Source: Lachnospiraceae bacterium (GTDB lineage Bacteria > Bacillota > Clostridia > Lachnospirales > Lachnospiraceae). Taken from it: 5,193 nucleotides of DNA. The translations under genes were made by a program, and so were the position numbers. Of this stretch, positions 1 to 5,142 are shown piece by piece. Within the stretch, counting starts at the first letter, position 1. The number at the start of each line of letters is the position of its first letter. The stretch spans positions 894 to 6,086 of the forward strand of contig DNJW01000039.1 of NCBI GenBank assembly GCA_003488965.1, given 5' to 3'. The notes below the pieces were generated by a model. That model worked only from the letters and a program-made list of their open reading frames with translations, searched no databases and was not told where the DNA came from.

Positions 1-57
1 AAAGGTGTTTATCCTTTATTTTTTGACACCAGAATCTTGATAGGAAATGGAGAAAAT
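1..57 (+). other. Upstream edge and leader of the large flagellar gene
   Basis: This short stretch precedes the first gene. One frame is open from base 2 to a TGA at 38-40 and could be the last dozen codons of a preceding plus-strand gene, 17 nt before the ATG at 58. It is too short to recognise. The frame of the large gene is also open back to base 1, including a TTG at 37-39. No convincing promoter is visible. The bases at 23-28 spell TTGACA, but nothing like a -10 lies at the right distance before the ribosome binding site. Confidence 0.3.
49..52 (+). promoter_or_regulatory. Ribosome binding site that sets the start of the large gene
   Basis: GGAG at 49-52 lies 5 nt before the ATG at 58-60. 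This supports ATG 58 over the in-frame TTG at 37, which has no comparable purine-rich element at a usable distance. The choice removes seven residues from the longest possible reading. Confidence 0.7.
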
Positions 58-3000
58 ATGAATATTCATTTTGATAATAACCGGACTGAAAAGGAAACAG
101 GAAATATAGGAGCTGCAATTGCGCATTCCAGTGCAGGGAGGGCTGCAGCAGCATATAGCGGCCATAGTACACATGTGAAAGAGACAGGGAATAAAGAAAT
201 TTTTGTATTGGATATTTCCGGAACGGCAATGAATAACAATGCTTATGGAAAGACTGGAAAAACGGCAGAAGATATTATGCAGGATGCCAGCCAGGTGGAT
301 GTTGTTACGCAGAGAAATTACATGGCAGTAATGTCCAATACCATGTCCGATGAAGATTTTGCAAAGCTTCAAGAGGAAGGCCATCATCCGGGAAGCACGG
401 AAATCGGTACGGTTGTTACAATTGTGGATGAGATTAAAGCGGCTTTAGTCAAGGGAGGCAATAATATCATAGGTTATACGGATGACCTGGATGTGGATAC
501 TTTGACAGAGATTACGGGGAGTGCCGCAATGGCGGAAAAGATAGTGAAGCAGTTTGCAGAGCATGATATTCCTGTTACAGAGGAAAATGTAAAGGATGTA
601 TTGAATGCATATGCTACTACGGAAAAGATTGAGCAGCCTGATGACGGTGCGATAAAATATATGGTCCAGAACGGTATGGAACCTACAGCAGATAATATTT
701 ATAAGGCACAGTACAGCGCCGCTGCAGATGCCAATAAACAAGGCAGAGGATATTACCAGGATGAGGGCGGTTATTATGCGAAAAAGGCCGAAGAATATAA
801 CTGGGAACAGCTGAAACCCCAAATGGAAAAAATAATTGAAAATGCAGGACTAGAGGTTTCGGAAGAAACTTTGGCCGATGCAAGATGGCTGCTGGAAAAG
901 GGGATGCCGCTTACAGAGGAGGGGCTGAATACATTATATAATCTAAAAAATATGAAAATCCCGGATACAGCGGAGCAGATAATATCTGCTGCAGCCGCAG
1001 CAATTGCGGACGGAAAAAGCGCCGGTTCGGCGAATTTTGCAGATGACAGGACGGCGGCGGAGAAAGCGGCAGAATATATGGAAGATGTCAGTTACATCAG
1101 CGATGAGGCGGTGAATGCGGTAACAGCAGAGGGAAAGAAACTGAATATCCGCAATTTAAGGATGGAACAGATACAAATTGACATGAATATGAGCCTGAAA
1201 GCGGAATCTTATGCCGTAAATTTCAGGGGCAGACGCCTGATGGAAGAAGTAAGGCTTCAGATGACAGTGGAAGCTAATATCCGTTTGATAAAAAGCGGAT
1301 TTTCTTTGGATACTGCGGAACTTGAAGAACTGGTAGATGCTTTGAAAGAAGCGCAAAAACAAGCGGAAGAACTGCTTTTTGGCAAGACAGAACAAGGGCA
1401 GGCAGGGAATGCTTCCGGCGTTTTAAAGAATACATTAACAGTTGTAAAAGGGTTAGGCGGAATGCCGGCGGCATTGGTCGGCAGATTTGCTTTTCAGGGA
1501 AGAACGCAGATAACGGTATCCTCTTCGGGCGTTTATCCCGGAAAATTTACGTTGGAAAATGCCTATAAGGAAGGAGCAGCCTTACAAAACTCCTATGAGA
1601 AAGCAGGAGAAACTTATGAGGCTTTAATGACTGCACCAAGAGCAGATTTGGGGGATTCTATAAAAAAAGCTTTCCGGAATGTGGATGACATTTTGAAGGA
1701 TATGAATCTGGAAACATCGGATGCGAACAGACGGGCGGTGAGAATTCTGGGTTATAACCGTATGGCCGTTTCCCCGGAAAATATCAGCGCAGTAAAATCG
1801 GCGGACGGCTCCATTCAAAGGGTATTAAATAAGATGACGCCGGCAGCGGTAATGGAGATGATACGGGAAGGCAAAAACCCTCTTTCCATGGATATGCAGG
1901 AACTGGAAACATATCTGGATAACAGGAAGAGGAGCCCTCAGGAGGATATTGAAAAATACAGCGAATATCTATATAAGCTGGAGAAAAACCATTCGGTTAC
2001 TGAACAGGAGAGGGATGCTTATATTGGTATTTACCGCCTTTTCAGGCAGTTGGAAAAAACAGACGGAGCGGCAATCGGAACATTGATAAACCAAGGAATG
2101 GAGCCTACGGTACGGAATCTGCTTTCTGCCATGAGAAGCAATAAGAAACACGGCATGGATAGGAAGGTTGATGATAGTTTCGGAGGTGTAGTATCTTCTT
2201 ATTCCGGAAAAGGAATATCTGAACAGATAGAAGGCGGTTATTATAAAAAACTGGCTGCAGATATTTTTGATTCCCTGGACGGAGGAAAGATGAATGCTGT
2301 GCCGTCTAATGGTGATATTGCTTTGGAAAAGATGGCAGATACGCTGAAGAGTACGGAGTCCAGTATAGAAACAGACCGGCAGTATGTCAAAGAGCAAGCC
2401 GGTGAAATAAGGGAAGCAATGATAGCGGAGGATACCGTTATTAAAGAACTTCTTGACTTTAAACAGCCGGTAACAGCGGATAATCTCATGGCAGCAGGAT
2501 TATTTATGAGAGAGCGCGGGAAAGCGGCAGGACGTTTGCATGAGCTGGCGGAGGAGAGCGGAAACAAACAGGATTTAGAAGATGCCGTTGCAAATCTTTA
2601 TGAAGCCATGACCGACGAAGAACCGATGCAGGAGGCTTACGGAAGACTGGAGCAGGTTTATGCAGAGATTTTGGAAAATACAGTATATGGGAAAAACGAT
2701 GTAGAAAAACTAAATATAAAGGAAATCAGAAGCTTGTACAAACAAGTATCTTTCAGCGCAAATATGGCCAAAGAAGAGAATTACGAAGTGCCGGCCAAAA
2801 TCGGCGGGGAAATTACTTCTATTAATCTGAAAATTATTCATGGACGGGCGGAAAGCGGAAAGGTAATGCTGTCTATGGACACAGCGGTTTATGGAAAAGC
2901 AGCTGCACAGTTTAATATTTCTGTCAATAGTTTGGGGATGCATCATCTATCCGGATATGTTGCCTGCAAAAATAAGGACGCATTGGAAATGCTGGAAAAA

Positions 3001-3231
3001 ACAGGAGAAGGGTTAAGAAAAGCACTGGAACAGTCCGATATAAAAATTATAAGTTTAAGTTTTATATATAATAGCGGACTGGATTTGCCAGCAACGTCCA
3101 AAGCAGCCGTACAAACAAAGGAAGCGATAGCTGGCAGCAGCGGAAAACAAGAAGTATCCACGAAGAAATTATATGAGACGGCAAAAATATTTATTGGATA
3201 TATACAGAAAGGTGAAGGGATAAGAATATGA
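58..3231 (+). CDS. Large flagellar-locus protein (DUF6240-type) with repeated helical modules and FliK-like C-terminus
   Basis: The product is 1057 residues, acidic, mostly helical, with no signal peptide or membrane segment. I recognise it as the DUF6240 type found in Lachnospiraceae flagellar loci; its function is not established. A ten-residue helix-cap motif (consensus x-G-h-x-h-T/S-x-E/D-N-h) recurs near residues 169, 205, 263, 281, 413, 567, 606, 679 and 801, usually after a helix ending like LLEKG or LINQG. Two larger blocks share GMEPT followed by EGGYY (residues 198-240 and 671-729). A helical, likely coiled-coil stretch lies near 420-442, and a separate conserved-looking segment with FQGRTQITV near 479-487. 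Residues about 905-1005 resemble the FliK C-terminal (Flg_hook) fold: a strand-rich part, then ALEMLEKTGEGLRKALEQSD and a final strand IKIISLSF. Its TGA overlaps the flagellin ATG. A secreted substrate or regulator of flagellar export is my inference. The true fliK normally sits in the basal-body cluster, so this would be a paralogue or analogue. Confidence 0.85.
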   Translation: MNIHFDNNRTEKETGNIGAAIAHSSAGRAAAAYSGHSTHVKETGNKEIFVLDISGTAMNNNAYGKTGKTAEDIMQDASQVDVVTQRNYMAVMSNTMSDEDFAKLQEEGHHPGSTEIGTVVTIVDEIKAALVKGGNNIIGYTDDLDVDTLTEITGSAAMAEKIVKQFAEHDIPVTEENVKDVLNAYATTEKIEQPDDGAIKYMVQNGMEPTADNIYKAQYSAAADANKQGRGYYQDEGGYYAKKAEEYNWEQLKPQMEKIIENAGLEVSEETLADARWLLEKGMPLTEEGLNTLYNLKNMKIPDTAEQIISAAAAAIADGKSAGSANFADDRTAAEKAAEYMEDVSYISDEAVNAVTAEGKKLNIRNLRMEQIQIDMNMSLKAESYAVNFRGRRLMEEVRLQMTVEANIRLIKSGFSLDTAELEELVDALKEAQKQAEELLFGKTEQGQAGNASGVLKNTLTVVKGLGGMPAALVGRFAFQGRTQITVSSSGVYPGKFTLENAYKEGAALQNSYEKAGETYEALMTAPRADLGDSIKKAFRNVDDILKDMNLETSDANRRAVRILGYNRMAVSPENISAVKSADGSIQRVLNKMTPAAVMEMIREGKNPLSMDMQELETYLDNRKRSPQEDIEKYSEYLYKLEKNHSVTEQERDAYIGIYRLFRQLEKTDGAAIGTLINQGMEPTVRNLLSAMRSNKKHGMDRKVDDSFGGVVSSYSGKGISEQIEGGYYKKLAADIFDSLDGGKMNAVPSNGDIALEKMADTLKSTESSIETDRQYVKEQAGEIREAMIAEDTVIKELLDFKQPVTADNLMAAGLFMRERGKAAGRLHELAEESGNKQDLEDAVANLYEAMTDEEPMQEAYGRLEQVYAEILENTVYGKNDVEKLNIKEIRSLYKQVSFSANMAKEENYEVPAKIGGEITSINLKIIHGRAESGKVMLSMDTAVYGKAAAQFNISVNSLGMHHLSGYVACKNKDALEMLEKTGEGLRKALEQSDIKIISLSFIYNSGLDLPATSKAAVQTKEAIAGSSGKQEVSTKKLYETAKIFIGYIQKGEGIRI
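646..777 (+). repeat. Intragenic duplicated block, copy 1 (GMEPT to EGGYY)
   Basis: This block encodes residues 197-240 of the large protein. It contains AIKYMVQNGMEPTADNI followed 27 residues later by EGGYY. It matches a block 474 residues downstream in both motif content and order. The 12-bp string GGCGGTTATTAT (766-777) is identical at DNA level in both copies. Confidence 0.6.
2068..2244 (+). repeat. Intragenic duplicated block, copy 2 (GMEPT to EGGYY)
   Basis: This block encodes residues 671-729 of the large protein. AIGTLINQGMEPTVRNL aligns without gaps to the first copy, and EGGYY follows 42 residues later instead of 27. GGCGGTTATTAT is found again at 2233-2244. The rest has diverged, which points to an old internal duplication or to a conserved module used twice. 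Confidence 0.6.
3014..3041 (+). promoter_or_regulatory. Candidate internal sigma-28 (SigD) promoter for flagellin
   Basis: CCGATAT at 3035-3041 exactly matches the -10 of the Bacillus SigD/sigma-28 consensus (TAAA, 14-16 nt, CCGATAT). Upstream, TTAAGAAA at 3013-3020 offers GAAA at 3017-3020, one mismatch from TAAA, with a 14-nt spacer. Transcription would begin near 3048 and give a leader of about 180 nt before the flagellin ATG. The element lies inside codons of the FliK-like domain of the upstream gene. Flagellin genes are typically sigma-28 dependent, so the location makes sense, but a single 7-mer match in coding DNA could be chance. Confidence 0.45.
3214..3230 (+). promoter_or_regulatory. 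Flagellin ribosome binding site and ATGA coupling junction
   Basis: GAAGGGA at 3214-3220 lies 7 nt before the flagellin ATG (3228-3230), inside the last codons of the upstream gene. That gene's TGA (3229-3231) shares bases with the ATG. The arrangement favours translational coupling. The strong Shine-Dalgarno sequence would also allow independent initiation. Confidence 0.75.
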
Positions 3232-4391
3232 AAATAAGTTATAATGCACCGGCAATGATAGCGCATAACGCATTGACAAGAAATGATAACAGACTGACGG
3301 AATCCTTAAAAAGATTGTCTTCCGGATTAAAAGTTGTGGAAGCTAAGGACAATCCGGCAGGAATGGCTATGGGAAAAAGGATGAAAGCCCAGTTAAAAGG
3401 ACTTTCTGTTGCAACACAGAACAGCAGTGATGCTGTTTCTGCAATTGAAATAGCGGACGGTGCACTTTCGGAAATCCATGATATTCTCCAAAGGATGAAT
3501 GAGCTGGCTGTTCAGGCCAGTACGGATTCCGTGGGCGAGCACGGCAGATCGGCAATTGAAGAAGAAATTATCCAGCTGAAAAGTGAGATAACCCGTATTG
3601 CAGATACTACCGATTTTAACGGGGAAAAACTGCTGAACGGCAGTTTTGATTTGAAAGGCTATACTACAGATAATAATCTGCAAGTAGGATTTGTTTCTGA
3701 TCAAGTTACGACAGGAACATATAAAATCCAGTCAATTACCGGCCTTGTATTTGATGCGGATAATAAGCTGGATCCAGATCCTACAAACATCACGTTTACT
3801 CCGGATCCTACAGCTGCCGCTCCGGATCTGCAGTTCCCCCCCCAGTCATCAGTAACAAAGGTAACTGGCAATACGATAACGATTACCAGTGCCAGCGATC
3901 CGGATTTTGAAATGAATCTCAAAGTAGTAGTCCCGGCGCCTCCTGCCGTTCCTCCGGCTACCAGCTTTAACAACGTGGATGTGACTGTAACGGGAATCGG
4001 TCCCATGACGATGCAGATTGGATCCAATGAAGGTGAGGTATTGGATATCCGTATCCCGACGATTTCTTTAGAACGGATGGGAATCGAAGAGCTAACAATG
4101 GCGGAACGGGAAGATGCGGTAGCAGCATTAAACAGTGTGAAAGAAGCCATCAGTTATGTGTCTGCAGCAAGAAGCGGTTTGGGTGCATATCAGAACCGTT
4201 TGGAACACTGCATCAGCAATCTGGATACTATCAGTGAAAATATGACTGCTGCATATTCCAGAATTATGGATGCGGATATGGCGGAAGAAATGACAGAGTA
4301 TACTACTGTCCAGGTAATATCCCAGGCGAGCATGTCTATGCTGGCGCAGGCAAATGAAAGACCGGCACAAGTGCTTCAGCTATTACAGTAA
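3228..4391 (+). CDS. Flagellin (filament subunit)
   Basis: This is the structural subunit of the flagellar filament, exported through the flagellar type III apparatus and polymerised at the filament tip. The 387 residues show the conserved N-terminal D0/D1 (MKISYNAPAMIAHNAL, LSSGLKVVEAKDNPAGMAM, LQRMNELAVQAS at 87-98, TDFNGEKLLNGS at 128-139). The C-terminal D1/D0 is also complete (MQIGSNEGEVLDI near 262-273, LGAYQNRLEH at 318-327, SQASMSMLAQAN and terminal QVLQLLQ). The central region, about 150-255, is variable and rich in Pro and Asp. It appears inserted between two LQVG/MQIGSN-like segments that are adjacent in short flagellins such as Bacillus Hag. R89, E92, L93, V95 and Q96 match the core contacts of the TLR5-binding site in Salmonella FliC. 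C328 is unusual, because flagellins seldom contain cysteine. The start overlaps the upstream stop, and fliS follows after 23 nt. The call is very secure. Confidence 0.98.
   Translation: MKISYNAPAMIAHNALTRNDNRLTESLKRLSSGLKVVEAKDNPAGMAMGKRMKAQLKGLSVATQNSSDAVSAIEIADGALSEIHDILQRMNELAVQASTDSVGEHGRSAIEEEIIQLKSEITRIADTTDFNGEKLLNGSFDLKGYTTDNNLQVGFVSDQVTTGTYKIQSITGLVFDADNKLDPDPTNITFTPDPTAAAPDLQFPPQSSVTKVTGNTITITSASDPDFEMNLKVVVPAPPAVPPATSFNNVDVTVTGIGPMTMQIGSNEGEVLDIRIPTISLERMGIEELTMAEREDAVAALNSVKEAISYVSAARSGLGAYQNRLEHCISNLDTISENMTAAYSRIMDADMAEEMTEYTTVQVISQASMSMLAQANERPAQVLQLLQ
3777..3812 (+). repeat. Short in-frame direct repeat in the flagellin variable region
   Basis: GATCCTACA occurs at 3777-3785 and again at 3804-3812, 27 bp (nine codons) apart. 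Both copies read Asp-Pro-Thr in the same frame. A related GGATCTG follows at 3824-3830. The repeats lie in the Pro/Asp-rich part of the central domain, where in-frame gain or loss of units would be tolerated. Confidence 0.6.
3836..3843 (+). repeat. C8 homopolymer tract inside flagellin
   Basis: Eight consecutive C residues encode the end of Phe, two Pro and the start of Gln near residues 203-206. By hand translation, losing one C reaches TAA at 3853-3855, and gaining one C reaches TGA at 3908-3910. Either slip would remove the whole C-terminal D1/D0. The tract length is directly visible; variation in it is inferred. Confidence 0.85.
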
Positions 4392-4400
4392 AAATAATGG

Positions 4401-4406
4401 GAAAGG
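4401..4406 (+). promoter_or_regulatory. fliS ribosome binding site
   Basis: GAAAGG at 4401-4406 lies 8 nt before the ATG at 4415, within the 23-nt gap after the flagellin stop. It confirms the fliS start. No hairpin or promoter is seen in this gap, so fliS probably shares the flagellin transcript. Confidence 0.7.
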
Positions 4407-4414
4407 TCTAATAC

Positions 4415-4891
4415 ATGACAAAGGAATTAAAACAAGAATATACGCGTAGGATTACGCAGGCAAATAAGACTCAGCTTATTACCATTTTATATGAAATGAT
4501 GATGTTCTATATTGATGAAGCAAAAGAAGCGCATGAAAAAGAAGACCGCATGGGTTTCCGCGAAGGTATCAGAAAAGCAAGAGGCTGTATCAATGAGCTT
4601 TTGGCATCTCTTAATTTTGAGTATGAATTAGCTATGAATTTCCTGCAATTATACTTATATGTAAACAGAGAGCTGGCTAGGGCTGAGGTCCGGAATGCCG
4701 AGGAGCCGCTGAACAATGCAAACAAAGTGATCAATGGTTTGCATAAGGCATACATGCAACTGGAAGATATGGATGATTCCGGACCAGTTATGGAAAATGC
4801 GCAGACTGTATATGCGGGTCTTACGTATGGAAAAAATAATTTAAACGAAAATCTAACCGATCAAGGCATTAACCGGGGATTTCGAGTTTAA
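4415..4891 (+). CDS. fliS: Flagellar export chaperone FliS
   Basis: FliS is a cytoplasmic helical-bundle chaperone that binds the C-terminal D0 region of flagellin, prevents early polymerisation and delivers it to the export gate. The product has 158 residues. The helical core is visible: TQLITILYEMMMFYIDEAKEA (19-39), then helices around 46-66, 70-90 and 97-117 with the pattern INELLASLNFEYELAMNF (59-76). Classical FliS proteins such as that of B. subtilis are about 130 residues. This one has an extra C-terminal segment from about residue 120 (DDSGPVMENAQTVYAGLTYG) to the end (RGFRV), which I recognise from Lachnospiraceae relatives. It lies 23 nt after its probable client flagellin. The last 39 bp overlap the convergent DUF2508 gene. 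Confidence 0.93.
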   Translation: MTKELKQEYTRRITQANKTQLITILYEMMMFYIDEAKEAHEKEDRMGFREGIRKARGCINELLASLNFEYELAMNFLQLYLYVNRELARAEVRNAEEPLNNANKVINGLHKAYMQLEDMDDSGPVMENAQTVYAGLTYGKNNLNENLTDQGINRGFRV

Positions 4892-5140
4892 CTCTTCTTC
4901 AGGCAGCAAATTAACTTTTGCTGCCTGTTCTAATAAGAATTTATACCGTTTTAGAACAGAATTGACTTCATAAATATAGCAGTCGATTAAATCAGGCTCT
5001 GTTACGCTGTCAAAACCGGCATAAGCGTCTTCCAGAGCGCGGCGGGTTTTATCCAAGTCTGCCAGAATGCTATTCATCTGTAATTCTTTTTCATTCATAG
5101 TCTGATGGTTATAAATTGTCTGCCTGAAACAAATTTTCAT
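4853..5140 (-). CDS. DUF2508 (YaaL-like) family small protein
   Basis: This is a 95-residue, probably cytoplasmic, helical protein of unknown function. The recognisable core is residues 24-75, with the family-like segment TEPDLIDCYIYEVNSVLKRYKFLL (47-70). Its Bacillus relative YaaL lies near recR and bofA; neither is visible here. I chose the ATG at 5138-5140 because GGGGG at 5146-5150 precedes it by 5 nt. The frame also has an ATG at 5150-5152, and a later one at residue 15 (MNEKEL) that would give a length nearer the core domain. The gene converges on fliS and overlaps its last 39 bp. It carries the candidate fliS terminator within its own codons. No link to flagella is apparent, and it probably marks the edge of the flagellar operon. 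Confidence 0.8.
   Translation of the reverse strand: MKICFRQTIYNHQTMNEKELQMNSILADLDKTRRALEDAYAGFDSVTEPDLIDCYIYEVNSVLKRYKFLLEQAAKVNLLPEEELNSKSPVNALIG
4900..4927 (+). terminator. Hairpin downstream of fliS, candidate terminator
   Basis: A perfect 11-bp stem (CAGGCAGCAAA at 4900-4910 with TTTGCTGCCTG at 4917-4927) encloses a 6-nt loop. It begins 8 nt after the fliS stop, where the flagellar transcript should end. The following bases are TTCTAATAAG, so the usual U tract is weak, and termination may be inefficient or need help. The hairpin is also part of the coding sequence of the opposite-strand DUF2508 gene (Glu-Gln-Ala-Ala-Lys to Leu-Leu-Pro). The minus-strand side has no T run. Confidence 0.55.
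4925..4959. repeat. 9-bp inverted repeat adjoining the fliS hairpin
   Basis: CTGTTCTAA (4925-4933) and TTAGAACAG (4951-4959) are perfect reverse complements separated by 17 nt. The left arm shares three bases with the preceding hairpin, so the two could not both form fully. The repeat lies within DUF2508 coding DNA. A 9-bp match with a loop this size could occur by chance. Confidence 0.35.
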
Positions 5141-5142
5141 GC

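Noticed and set aside
4..30. Inverted repeat GGTGT/ACACC near the left edge
   Set aside because: The stem is only 5 bp around a 17-nt loop, which is expected by chance. It is not followed by a T run.
23..51. TTGACA at 23-28 as a -35 box for the large gene
   Set aside because: The bases 16-18 nt downstream do not resemble TATAAT, and they would overlap the ribosome binding site, leaving almost no leader.
37..57. TTG at 37 as the start of the large protein
   Set aside because: It has no suitable ribosome binding site, whereas the ATG at 58 has GGAG at a 5-nt spacing.
961..1020. Alanine run in the large protein as a possible secretion signal or membrane segment
   Set aside because: It is internal (around residue 310), short and flanked by charged residues. 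It reads as part of a helix or linker, not a transmembrane span.
1969..2397. 142-codon minus-strand open frame, and other antisense frames within 58-3231
   Set aside because: They are shadows of the long plus-strand coding sequence. The translations are rich in Cys, His, Phe and Ile, as expected from reading a purine-rich coding strand backwards.
3067..3072. TATAAT as a -10 for a housekeeping promoter before flagellin
   Set aside because: No TTGACA-like sequence lies 16-18 bp upstream. The string is part of an AT-rich coding stretch (Ile-Tyr-Asn), and the sigma-28-like site just upstream is the better candidate.
3701..4150. 149-codon open frame on the minus strand opposite the flagellin C-terminal half
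   Set aside because: It lies wholly antisense to an unambiguous flagellin gene. Its translation is low-complexity, rich in Ser, Val and Gly, and has no recognisable domain or ribosome binding site.
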